Position numbers and translations under genes: made by a program. Shown piece after piece: positions 18,673 through 29,600 of a stretch of 64,000 bases of DNA. The DNA comes from Symbiodinium natans. Lineage: Eukaryota; Sar; Dinophyceae; Suessiales; Symbiodiniaceae. The notes beneath the pieces are model-generated. The model ran no database searches and was not told the DNA's origin. It worked only from the letters and a program-made list of their open reading frames with translations. The stretch covers positions 450,001 to 514,000 of the forward strand of contig CAJNDS010002290.1 in NCBI GenBank assembly GCA_905221605.1, in the 5' to 3' direction. Each line of letters begins with the position of its first letter. The first letter of the stretch is position 1.

Positions 18673-19176
18673 TAAGGGTTTAGGGTTTAGGGTTTACGGT
18701 TTAGGGCATATTCCCCCCCCCCCCCCCATTTCTAGGGGGAGGATCCCAAACACGAGCAGGTACTTTTGCAACACTGGCATCGCTAGACTTAAGCCGTGTT
18801 GTACACTAAAGCACATCTCAGAAGCATTAAACCTTATGTAAATCTTACTCCCGGCATCGCCACGTCACAGAAGCCCGCGCCCAGCGTGCCAGCCCTAGCT
18901 TACTTTCAATGAGGTTGCTTTCGCAAGTTGTGCTGAGCACGCCCCCCAAAAGCTTGCACCCTAGAGGACCTAAATGGTCCGATTCATTCCTTTTCGTTTA
19001 GGGATCCTCAGCCCGAACCACTCACCCTGACATACTTTAGGGGCTTAATTCTGAGGACCTAGGGTTTAGGGTTTAGGGCTTAGGGTTTAGGGTTTAGGGT
19101 TTCGGGTTTAGGGTTTAGGGTTTCGGGTTTAGGGTTTAGGGCTTAGGGAACCCTGACCCAACTCCACCTTGCCCAG
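18673..19176. other. Spacer with poly-C and TTTAGGG units
   Basis: A run of 15 C lies at 18713-18727. Unique spacer runs to 19040, then TTTAGGG and TTTCGGG units to 19148. No gene is seen. Confidence 0.5.
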
Positions 19177-19253
19177 CAATCATCGATCGGCGGAGCCCCA
19201 GCACGATGAGTCAGATGAGGTGACAGCTGCTAAGACGCAGGCGCGCAGCATGG
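19177..19253 (+). CDS. Candidate exon ending at a telomere-like donor
   Basis: The acceptor TTGCCCAG opens a frame reading NHRSAEPQHDESDEVTAAKT, then QARSM. It ends ATGG|GTTTAGGG, again using the edge of a TTTAGGG tract as donor. Acidic/polar; family unknown. Confidence 0.3.
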
Positions 19254-19599
19254 GTTTAGGGTTTAGGGTTTGGGGTTTAGGGTTTAGGGTTTGGGTTTAG
19301 GGTTTAGGGTTAAATTTAAAGCTTCAGAGAGGCTTGTAAGGGTATAATTAGGGTTTATCCAAACGCTTCTTACCCTAAACAGGGACCGTGTTCACCAGAT
19401 CCCGAAGCCCCACAACACTAAACCTCAAACCCTACAACGGGGTCATCGTGGGCGTTTTGCAACCTTAGCCGCTTTGGTCCATCACATGTGCCTTTCGCAC
19501 CCTCCTTACTTTTGCCCAGGCGATACTTTTGCCCAGGCAAGACACAACTGCCTTGGGCCGCCTGAACCCTCTCTATCATATACGATCTAAATGTTAATG

Positions 19600-19765
19600 A
19601 CTTTGCGGGCAAGGTCATACAAAGAGCGGGCGAGGCCAGATAAAGAGCGGGCAAGGTCGGATGCGGGCAAGGTCATGTAAAGAGGGGGCAAGGTCATGTA
19701 GAAAGAGCAGGCAAGGTCACATCAAGAGCGGGCAAGGGTCGGAGAAAGAGCGGGCAAGACCCTCC
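19600..19765 (+). repeat. Minisatellite of ~22 bp units
   Basis: Seven to eight imperfect units of AAAGAGCGGGCAAGGTCAT occur in tandem, with small spacing changes. Non-telomeric. Frames are open through it but carry no other support. Confidence 0.85.
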
Positions 19766-20490
19766 CCCCCCCCGGGTGTAGGGTTTAGAACTCAAGGCTG
19801 GGGTTCCAAGAGTAAGGTAAAGGCCCTAGTGCCTAGGGTTTAGGGGGCTTAAGGCTTGGGTTGCGTGTGAAACTTTTCAATATCTTAATGGTATGGGATT
19901 CTCGGGGTGGGTGGGTGGATACTTTTCGGGCGCCTGAAAAGCTGCTAAGCTAGTAGATGCTTGGGCTTGAGAGTCTGAACCTCAACCCTAAACCCTAAAC
20001 CCTAAACCCTAAACCCTAAACCCTAAACCCTAAACCCTAAACCCCAAACCCTAAACCCTAAACCCCAAACCCTAAACCCTAAGCCCCAGGCCCCAAGCCA
20101 GAAGCCAGAAGCGCCTCATACCCAAAGGCCTCTGAAAGCTGCCAGCACAGGAGAGCCCACAGAAGTCTCAACCCCAAAGGCGGTTTGGAGGTTTCTTTAG
20201 GGTTTAGGATTTAGGGCTTAGGGTTTAGGATTTTGGGTTTAGGGTTTATAGGGTTTAGGGTTAAGGGTTCAGGGTTTAGGGTTACGGGTTCAGGGTTTAG
20301 GGTGTAGGATTCAGGGTTTAGCGTTTTTAGGGCTTTGAGGGGTTTTCGGGTTTTTAGCGTGTTTAAGGTTTTGGTTTTTAGGGTTCTTTGAGGGTCTTGA
20401 GGGATTCTAGGGTTCAAGGTTTAGGTTTTGTGTGTTGAGGGACTTGAGGGATTTTAGGGATGTCGGGTTTTTTAAGGTTTTGGGTTCAGG
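19766..20490. repeat. Telomere-like region
   Basis: A CCCTAAA array lies at 19985-20090 and degenerate TTTAGGG units at 20197-20480, many read as GTTTTTAGGG. The 68-codon minus-strand frame here is made of telomere-like units. No gene is seen. Confidence 0.8.
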
Positions 20491-20695
20491 GTCTAGTGCA
20501 TCTTCCTTGTAGGGTTGATTTGAAAGAAGGGGCCTTCATTTAGAACGACCCTGCATCCATACCCCGCCCCTGCCAGCAAGAAGAAGAAGAGGAGGAAGAA
20601 GAACAAAAAGTAGCAAAACACGGAGCAGAAACCTTTGTGGGGTTTAGGGTTTCGGGATTCGGGTTTCTGGTAAGCTATACCAACACTTTCCACAC

Positions 20696-20752
20696 GTCCG
20701 CGAATCCAGCGAGCAGGCTATCAGACGGCTCGAAGAGATCAAGGCATCGCGG
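20696..20752 (+). CDS. Candidate short exon, helical
   Basis: The frame reads VRESSEQAIRRLEEIKASR, a typical coiled or amphipathic helix. The acceptor is unclear (CCACACG precedes) and CCCTAAA units follow at once. Supported by composition only. Confidence 0.25.
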
Positions 20753-21910
20753 AGCCCTAAACCCTAAGCCCCAAGTGTAAACCCTAAACCTAAACACTAA
20801 GCCACAAACCCTAAACCCTAAAGCGTAGGCCCCAAACTGGAAACCCTGAACGTCAGCCCGAAACCCTAAACCATAAACCGTTTAGAAAGGGTTAAGACCC
20901 CCTAGGTTTTGAAGCTTTGTGGGGGAAGGTTTGTGGGGTGTGTTGACCCCATAATATAAGTCCTACAAGCCTATCGAACTCTTCAATAAACCCTACAAAC
21001 CCTATGAACCGCATCAAGCCCTATAAGCCCTACAAGACCTATGTATGAAACATCTACAAGCTACATGTGGTTTGTCCAAAGTGGAGCAATGTAGGGTTTT
21101 AGGCTTGATAACTGCTATTTTGCACCCCTTTGCAGGGTTTATGGGTTTTCTCGTTTTGTTTAGGGCGTGTAAGGCGTTGTAGAGTTTAGCGTTAGCAAAC
21201 CCTGAGCCCGCCCCAAGGGGTCCAGGGCTATGGGTTGAGGATTCCTCTTAGGGTAGTTGCAGGACCCTGAGCCCTAAACCCTAAGCCCTATTCCCTAAAC
21301 CCTAACCCTAAAACCCTAAACCCTAAACCCTAAACCCTAAAACCCTAAACCCTAAGCCCCTAAACCCTAAACCATGCAGCCCAAGGCCCATACTGCAGAA
21401 CCCTTAAAAAAGGTAAGGGACCGTATCAAGGGCCCATGTAACTACCCCGTAGAGTTCAAGGGGTGTTGGGTCCTAAACCTTATGAACCCTAAACCCTAAA
21501 CCCAAACCCTAAACCCTAAACCCTAAACCCTAAACCCTAAACCCTAAACCCTAAACCCTAAACCCTAAACCCTCTAGGCAAGGGGTCATAAGACTACCCT
21601 TAAACACTATAGACTTCAGGGATCCGAAGGTAGTTAGATTGCAGGGTTACCCCAAAACTCAAACCCTTAACCCTAAACCCTAAACCCTAAACCCTAAACC
21701 CTAAACCCTAAACCCAAAAAAAACCCAAACCTTATTATCAGCCCCCTACCATTCAATCAAGCTCCGAGCCTGAAGACCTTCTCATGATCTCAGGGTCTAG
21801 AGGTTAGGGTTTCGGGTTGGGGGTTTAGGGTTTAGGGTTTAGGCTTGAGGGTTTAGGGTTTAGGGTTTAGGGTTTAGGCGCCCCCGCGCCCTCACGCAGA
21901 TCTTTGACAG
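20753..21910. repeat. Telomere-like region with a family L repeat
   Basis: Around 20930-21060 a run of CCCTACAAACCCTATGAACC-type words recurs at 45540-45670 (both contain ATGAACCGCAT), a dispersed repeat. CCCTAAA tracts lie at 21260-21375, 21480-21575 and 21665-21715; TTTAGGG lies at 21805-21880. No gene is recognised. Confidence 0.7.
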
Positions 21911-21982
21911 GAGATGCAAGGGCCCGCGGAGCAGAAGGAGAAGGCCGCGAATCCAAGCTCGGTGCTTCTCCCGCCCGTCTGA
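21911..21982 (+). CDS. Candidate terminal exon
   Basis: The acceptor CTTTGACAG|G is followed in phase 0 by a frame reading EMQGPAEQKEKAANPSSVLL and ending in TGA at 21980-21982. Short but cleanly bounded. Confidence 0.35.
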   Translation, partial: EMQGPAEQKEKAANPSSVLLPPV

Positions 21983-22398
21983 GTCTGGGGTTTAGGGTTT
22001 AGGGTTTAGGGTTTAGGGTTTAGGGTTTAGGGTTTAGGGTTTAGGGTTTAGGGTTTAGGGTTTAGGGTTTAGGGTTTAGGGTTTAGGGTTTATAGGGTTT
22101 CGGGTCTAGGCTTTAGGGTTATAGCATGTGGGGCCTGAGGGTTAGTTAGGGTGCGGGGCCGGGTGTGGGGGTCCCCCCCCCCTCTTCCCCCCCTTCAAAT
22201 GCTAACTCCCCGAAAAATGAGGCCGAAGTCTACCCTTTTCTCCTCCGATGCCCTGAGCACGAAACTGTGGGAGGATTTGGGGTTTAGTTTTTGTTGGGTT
22301 CAGGGTTCAGGGTTCAGGGTTTAGGGTTCAGGGTTTAGGGTTTAGGGTTTAGGGTTTAGGGTTTTGGACCGGGCCCCTGAAACCAGAATTCCGCACAG
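21983..22398. repeat. TTTAGGG array and spacer
   Basis: About 15 perfect TTTAGGG units lie at 21988-22092, then spacer, then TTTAGGG/TTCAGGG units at 22282-22368. Confidence 0.9.
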
Positions 22399-22473
22399 GC
22401 CTTCAAGAAGCTACTGCGGGAATGGCACCCAGACAAGCTGCTCCGCTCTGTTCGTCGGTGGCGTTCAATCTAA
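22399..22473 (+). CDS. Exon fragment of a DnaJ (J-domain) protein
   Basis: The acceptor CCGCACAG|G is followed in phase 0 by AFKKLLREWHPDK. This matches helix II and the HPD loop of J-domains, the co-chaperone motif that stimulates Hsp70 ATPase. The frame then reads LLRSVRRWRSI and TAA (22471-22473), unlike the usual N-P/A-E continuation, so the true donor is probably close to 22437. The rest of the J-domain is not found nearby. Confidence 0.5.
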   Translation, partial: AFKKLLREWHPDKLLRSVRRWRSI

Positions 22474-22772
22474 GCAGGAGTTTACGCTCAGTAGCTAACC
22501 CCTACAGCCTTAAATCCTAAACCCCAAACCCTAAACCTAAATCCTAAAGCCTAAACCCTAAACCCGGAACCCTACACCCGAGACTTGTTGGGGGGTTTCT
22601 CGAGATGTGGCGTCGCCCTAGCACAAATCCCCCAAACATCCCAAGACTCTGGTTGTCGAGGTCTAGCTTGCGGGCCCCCAGAACCATATTCGAGCGGAAT
22701 GGCATTGTTTAGCATTGAGTCGTCGCTTCCGTCTGGAATTGCCAAGGGGCTTGTTAGTCCAGAGTAGACTGC

Positions 22773-22808
<36 letters not shown>

Positions 22809-23330
22809 CCAAACCCGCAGCCTGAAGCTTCCAAGCCGAATACTGCAACTCTTCTCAAGGGTTGAAGGTTTGAGCGGGGTCTTGGGCATGGATTCAGGTT
22901 TGAGGCTTGCTGTCTTGGATGTCGGTTAGGTATTTAGTTAGTTCGTTAGTTAGTTCGTCAGTTAGGTAGGTAGTGTGTCTCTGTGTGTGTGTGTGCGTGG
23001 AGTGGTTTGGTCTTCCTCTACACACTTGGAGTTTTTGTAAGCTGCGCTGGTAACCTCCAAACCTCAATTCTTCACGCTCCCCGCGCACACAAGAAAACGG
23101 GCGCGACTAAGGAACGCAGACAGGGTGCAGGTGTGTACAGCAGTGTTTCAGTTCTTGCAAAAAGCAAGGCACCTCTTTATTTCATCGAGGTAGCGCGTGC
23201 TGCGCCAATGTTCTAGCCTACCTGCGAGCTCTGGCTTCTGATCCCTTTGCTTGGGGACCAACGGAACCCACAACTTGGGGTCATATTACCTTGTACTACT
23301 AAAATCCCTATTAGGGTCTAAACCCTAAGG
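22474..23330. other. Spacer with a 32-base poly-C run
   Basis: CCTAAA-like units lie at 22505-22565. A pure C run lies at 22776-22807 and a GTTAGTTCGTTAG repeat at 22925-22970. Frames on both strands (22572-22889) are open mainly because of the C run. No convincing gene. Confidence 0.6.
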
Positions 23331-24784
23331 TACAAACCCTAAACCCTAGACCCTAAACCCCAAACCCTAAACCCTAAACCCTAAACCCTAAACCCTAAAC
23401 CCTAAACCCTAAACCCTAAACCCTAAACCCTAAACCCTAAACCCTAAACCCTAAACCCTAAACCCTGTACCGGTTCATTTATGTCCCCAACGTTCCTCTT
23501 TCGGAAGAGTGTAGATGTAGTGTTTTGGGTTACCAGGCAGCTGGGAGCTAGGAGTAACAAACAGGTGGTCTTTGTCTTAAACCCTAAGCCCTAAACCCTA
23601 AACCCTAAACCCTAAACCCCAAACCCAGCTGCAAGGAGTGTGGAAGGTAAGGAGTTTTTTCCTGGGATTAAATCCTACACGCCAGAGGAAAATGGGGAGG
23701 CTCAGGGGGCCCTCAGGTCGAGGGCTTTTTCAGGGTTTTGAGGGTTTCGGGCTGAGGGATTTCAGGTGCAGGGCTTAACTTAGGACTGGGTAGGTAGCCG
23801 TTAGCTGTTTTTTTTGTATCAACATTTTGGTTATATAGAATCCTACTACATATGAAAGGTTAACTTTTGTTGGCCTAGGGTATGCAGCCCCCAAGTTAAG
23901 GTTCAGAACCCTAAGCCCTAAACCCTAAACCCTAAACCCCAAACCCCAAACCCCAAACCCTAAACCCTAAACCCCAAACCCCAAACCCTTGTCTCAAGCC
24001 TTACGGCTCCAAGATCTGGTCATGGCTCGCATCTTATGGTCTTCGTGGGCAGGTGATGCCTTGGAGATGCAAAAAACATCGGGTGTAGGGGTGTATGGAG
24101 TTCGGGTTTAGGGTTTAGGGTTTAGGGTGTAGGGTTTAGGGTTTAGGGTTTAGGGTTTAGGGTTGAGTAGCCAAAAAGCACCTAAACCCTAAACCCTTTC
24201 AGGGTGAGGCTTGCCTTCTAAGGCACCTTGAAGGCACCCAAGGAGGGGTACTTAAAAGCCTAAACCCTAAACCCCAAACCCCAAACCCTAAATCCTAAAC
24301 CCTAAACCCTAAACCCTAAACCCTAAACCCTAAACCCTAAACCCCAAACCCTAAACCCTAAGCCCTAAACCCGAAATGAACCCTGCACCCCTAAGCCCTA
24401 AACCCCTAGCTGAATTGGAAGCCTTTGGGGTTTAGGGTCAAGACACCGGCCCGCAAGTTTTTTCTGGATTAAGGCCTTTCTTTTGTGGGGTTTTAGGGTT
24501 TAGGGTTTAGGGTTTAGGGTTTAGGGTTTAGGGTTCAGGGTTTAGGGTTTGGGGTTTGGGGTTTGGGGTTTGGGGTTTGGGGTTTAGGGTACTTATTCTG
24601 ATGTGGAGCCTTACAGTTCGGTTGCCCCCAAACAGGGGACTCTTATCTGAGAGAGCTGCCAAGATGAAATCCAGACCCTAAACCCTAAACCCTAAACCCC
24701 AAACCCCAAACCCTAAACCCTAAACCTTAAACCCTAAACCCTAAACCCTAAACCCTAAACCCTAAACCCTAAACCCTTCAACAG
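23331..24784. repeat. Telomere-like region, many tracts
   Basis: CCCTAAA arrays lie at 23335-23465 (about 18 units), 23578-23628, 23910-23990, 24260-24370 and 24675-24775. TTTAGGG lies at 24105-24170 and 24485-24540, the latter followed by a TTTGGGG run (24545-24580). Spacers hold no recognisable gene. Confidence 0.9.
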
Positions 24785-24826
24785 GGGAACACCTGCCCAC
24801 GCCACTCTGGCGGAGATGTTCCGCCA
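24785..24826 (+). CDS. Candidate 42-base exon
   Basis: The acceptor TTCAACAG|G and canonical donor CGCCA|GTGAGT bound 42 bases. One frame reads GTPAHATLAEMFR; another (GNTCPRHSGGDVPP) is phase 0. Both sites are good but the exon is very short. Confidence 0.3.
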
Positions 24827-26305
24827 GTGAGTCCGCTGAAAGCCAGCAACCTTCAGCATGTTCCGGTGAATGAGCTTGGGGTTCCTCCCCTTTTAACTCC
24901 TCAACTGTTTTCATGGCTAATTTTTTCTTTTTTGGATGACTGTAGGCGTTTTCCTCAGTTTTTCGGGCAGGTGGAACAGTACCGTGCCTCCTCATATGCC
25001 CTATCCTACTCGAAGAGGTGTCCAGGACGACCCTATTTCAACCCCACACCCCAAACCTCAAACCCTAAACCCTAAACCCTGAACCCTAGACCCTAAACCC
25101 TAAACCCTAAACCCCCCTAAACCCTGAACCTAAACCCCCCTCAAACCCTAACTCTAAACCCTAAACTGCGGCACATGGGAAGGTTGACAAACAAAGCGGC
25201 CTCTTCACAAGAGGGGTGCCCAAGTCGATCCCATTTCACCTCTATAGTGCTCTGGGGCCTGAAGAAATGCGACCGAGGAGGAGAAATGCACCTACCCTGA
25301 GAACCCAGAGAGGGTTCCGGGTTTAGGGTTTAGGGTTAGGGGTTTGGGGTTTAGGGTTTTGGGTTTAAGGTGTAGGATTTGGAGTTTGGGGTTAGGGTTA
25401 GGGTTAGGAGTTTGGGGTTGAGGATTCGGAGTTTAGGGTTTAGGGTTTTGGGGTTTCGGGTTGGGGTTTTGGGTTAAGGAAGGCTCGAAGAATGATAGCC
25501 CCAGGAGCCCTAAATCCCTAAAGGTCCGAACCCTAAGCCCTAAACCCTAAACCCTAAACCCTAAACCCCAAACCCTAAACCCTAAACCCTCAGCAGGGCA
25601 CCTGAAACGGGTTGCTGATAGCAAGCATAGATCTAGTCAATCTTACGGAGAGAAGTCCGTGCTACTTACCATGTCTCCGCATGACGGAAGTTAGGCTAAG
25701 TTGCCTTAACAGCACTCTTGGAAACTTGAATGCAGGGTTTGGGGTTTAGGGTTTAGGGTTTAGGGTTTAGGGTTTAGGGTTTAACTTTTATTTCCGCCTC
25801 TCAAACAAGTATGTTTTGCTCGGAGCCTGGCAACTACACTTCGAAAGCCGCTTAAATGACCTACATGTGGGGCCGTTCCGCATCCCGACCCCAAAGGTCC
25901 CTAAACCCTAAACCCTAAACCCTAAACCCTAAACCCTAAACCCCAAACCCTAAACCCTAAACCCTAAACCCTAAACCCTAAACCCTAAACCCTAAACCCT
26001 AAACCCTAAACCCTAAACCCTAAACCCTAAACCCTGAACCCATATTGCAGTCCCTTCATTTGTCTTGGTGTTTTTGGTATTGAACGGCAGGGTAACCAAA
26101 ATCCAACACTTATCCCAGGAAGATTTCTTCAGCTCGGGTTAGGCTTAAGGGTTTGCGCCTTAATTGATTTGGGCTTAGGGTTTAGGGTTTAGGGTTTAGG
26201 GTTTAGGGTTTAGGGTTTAGGGTTTAGGGTTTTGGGTTTTGGGTTTTGGGTTTAGGGCTTAGGGTTTAGGGTTTAGGGTTTAGGGTTTACATATATCACT
26301 GGCAG
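24827..26305. repeat. Telomere-like region
   Basis: CCCTAAA lies at 25055-25165, 25535-25590 and 25898-26037 (about 19 units); TTTAGGG at 25318-25480, 25735-25785 and 26175-26290. Unique spacers (24840-25040, 25180-25310) hold no supported exon. Confidence 0.85.
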
Positions 26306-26369
26306 GCTGCTTGGGAGCGAGGCTGCTGAAACTCCTGGTTGTGAGCCTGCTCAATCGCGTTTAGGGTGA
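26306..26369 (+). CDS. Candidate terminal exon
   Basis: The acceptor CACTGGCAG|G opens a frame reading LLGSEAAETPGCEPAQSRLG and then TGA at 26367-26369. The last codons overlap the TTTAGGG-like array that follows, so a donor inside is likely. Confidence 0.3.
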
Positions 26370-26572
26370 GGGCTTAGGGCTTAGGGCTTAGGGCTTAGGG
26401 CTTAGGGCTTAGGGCTTAGGGCTTAGGGCTTAGGGCTTGGGGCTTAGGGCTTAGGGCTTAGGGCTTAGGGCTTAGGGCTTAGGGCTTAGGGCTTAGTTTA
26501 GGGTTTAGGGTTTAGGGTTTAGGGTTTAATTAGGGTTTGTTTAGGGTTTAGGGTTTAGGGTTTAGGGTTTGA
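26365..26572. repeat. CTTAGGG variant array
   Basis: About 19 near-perfect CTTAGGG units (26371-26497) switch to TTTAGGG (26498-26572). Another example of a single altered unit spreading locally. Confidence 0.95.
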
Positions 26573-26653
26573 GGCACCCAAGTGGACATAGAATCCCGAA
26601 AACCTAGGCCCTTCAATCCTAACATGCGAAGTCCGACAGACTTCTAAGCATAC
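26573..26653. other. Left flank of the tandem array
   Basis: Unique sequence. The join to the array lies near 26654, where GCATAC replaces the GCATGC that precedes the same site in the other units. Confidence 0.6.
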
Positions 26654-29600
26654 TGCGCCGGGCCGATAGTTCGACCCACCAACATCTTGGGGCTCTTACA
26701 CCCATACCCCGCCCTCTTCCCCATAGACTCCTGACACAATGGGGCTGGGGGCCTCCTCCGGAGCTACTATAGTACTATATTTTCAAAACGGGGTATTCAT
26801 TTCTCCGCTAGCAGGCGTAGGGAAAACGCTACTTTTCGGCACTCCGCTACTCGGCGGGAGCCTTCACTGTCTGCATGCCATCCAACATGTGCCGTGGGTC
26901 GAAACTTTCGGCCCGGGGGTGCCTTCCGTAAGCACTTTTTGAAGCAGACACTGGCCACCAAAACGCATGCTGCCTTCCGTAAGCACTTTTTCAAGCAGTC
27001 CGTAAGCACTTGTGAAGCAGACTCTGGCGACCAAAACGCATGCTGCCTTCTGGAAGCACTTTTTGAAGCAGACTTTAGCCACAAAAACGCATGCTCTGCG
27101 CGATGTTGACGCCGGCCAGGTCCTGGACGCCGGATTTTTTAGTGGAAACGGCCTTGTGAGGAGCATGACCAGGAATAAAGTTTCGTCGCTCTTGACAAGA
27201 CAAAGTTGACGGAGGACAGCGGAGTATTGCATCATGGTTTTGTTCTAGCCTGGCCAGCGGAGGAATTAATCCCCTGGAATAAACTTATACTGTTTTTAAT
27301 GTTCCGGAGCTCTTGGAGTGCAGGAGTCTAAGGGGGAGAGGGGGTTTTCTGCTATCTTCTTGTCTTACGTTGTGCGTGCGACGAACTTTCGGCCTGGCGC
27401 AGCATGCGTTCGGGGAGCACTGGTCTTGCCCAAACTTCAAAAAGGTGGGATCTTTTTGAAGCAAACTCTGGCCACCAAAACGCATGCTGCGCCGGGCCGA
27501 TAGTTCGACCCACCAACATCTTGGGGCTCTTACACCCATACCCCGCCCTCTTCCCCATAGACTCCTGACACAATGGGGCTGGGGGCCTCCTCCGGAGCTA
27601 CTATAGTACTATATTTTCAAAACGGGGTATTAATTTCTCCGCTAGCAGGCGTAGGGAAAACGCTACTTTTCGGCACTCCGCTACTCCGCGGGAGTCTTCA
27701 CTGTCTGCATGCCATCCAACATGTGCCGTGGGTCGAAACTTTCGGCCCGGGGGTGCCTTCCGTAAGCACTTTTTGAAGCAGACTCTGGCCACCAAAACGC
27801 ATCCATAAGCACTTTTTCAAGCAGACTCTGGCCACCAAAACGCATGCTGCTGTCAGTAAGCACTTTTGAAGCAGACTCTGGCGACCAAAACGCATGCTGC
27901 CTTCTGGAAGCACTTTTTGAAGCAGACTCTAGCCACAAAAACGCATGCTCTGCGCGATGCCGACGCCGGCCAGGTCCTGCAGGACGCTAGATTTTTTAGT
28001 GGAAACGGCCTTGTGAAGAGCATGACCAGGAATAAAGTTTCGTCGCTCTTGACAAGACTCGACAAAGTTGACGGAGGACAGCGGAGTATTGCATCATGGT
28101 TTTGTTCTAGCCTTGCCAGCGGAGGAATTAATCCCCTGGAATAAACTTATACTATTTTTAATGTTCCGGAGGAGGACCCGGCGCTCTTGGAGTGCAGGAG
28201 TCTAAGGGGGAGAGGGGGTTTTCTGCTATCTTCTTGTCTTACGTTGTGAGTGCGACGAACTTTCGGCCTGGCGCAGCATGCGTTCGGGGAGCACTGGTCT
28301 TGCCCAAACTTCAAAAAGGTGGGATCTTTTTGAAGCAAACTCTGGCCACCAAAACGCATGCTGCGCCGGGCCGATAGTTCGACCCACCAACATCTTGGGG
28401 CTCTTACACCCATACCCCGCCCTCTTCCCCATAGACTCCTGACACAATGGGGCTGGGGGCCTCCTCCGGAGCTACTATAGTACTATATTTTCAAAACGGG
28501 GTATTAATTTCTCCGCTAGCAGGCGTAGGGAAAACGCTACTTTTCGGCACTCCGCTACTCCGCGGGAGCCTTCACTGTCTGCATGCCATCCAACATGTGC
28601 CGTGGGTCGAAACTTTCGGCCCGGGGGTGCCTTCCGTAAGCACTTTTTGAAGCAGACACTGGCCACCAAAACGCATGCTGCCTTCCGTAAGCACTTTTTC
28701 AAGCAGACTCTGGCCACCAAAACGCACGCAGCTGTCCGTAAGCACTTGTGAAGCAGACTCTGGCGACCAAAACGCATGCTGCCTTCCGGAAGCACTTTTT
28801 GAAGCAGACTCTAGCCGCAAAAACGCATGCTCTGCGCGATGCTGACGCCGGCCAGGTCCTGGACGCCAGATTTTTTAGTGGAAACGGCCTTGTGAGGAGC
28901 ATGACCAGGAATAAAGTTTCGTCGCTCTTGACAAGACAAAGTTGACGGAGGACAGCAGAGTATTGCATCATGGTTTTGTTCTAGCCTGGCCAGCGGAGGA
29001 ATTAATCCCCTGGAATAAACTTATACTATTTTTAATGTTCCGGAGGAGGAACACGGCGGCTCTTGGGAGTGCAGAGTATAGGGGGAGATGGGGTTTTTGC
29101 TTCTCTGTCGTTCGTTTGGTGAGTGCGACGAACTTTCGGCCTGTCGCAGCATGCGTTCGGGGAGCACTGGTCTTGCCCAAACTTCAAAAAGGTGGCATCT
29201 TTTTGAAGCAAACTCTGGCCACCAAAACCCATGCTGCGCCGGGCCGATAGTTCGACCCACCAACATCTTGGGGTTCTTACACCCATACCCCGCCCTCTTC
29301 CCCATAGACTCCTGACACAATGGGGCTGGGGCCTCCTCCGGAGCTACTATAGTACTATATTTTTAAAACGGGGTATTAATTTCTCCGCTAGCAGGCGTAG
29401 GGAAAACGCTACTTTTCGGCACTCCGCTACTCCGCGGGAGCCTTCACTGTCTGCATGCCATCCAACATGTGCCGTGGGTCGAAACTTTCGGCCCGGGGGT
29501 GCCTTCCGTAAGCACTTTTTGAAGCAGACACTGGCCACCAAAACGCATGCTGCCTTCCGTAAGCACTTTTTCAAGCAGTCCGTAAGCACTTGTGAAGCAG

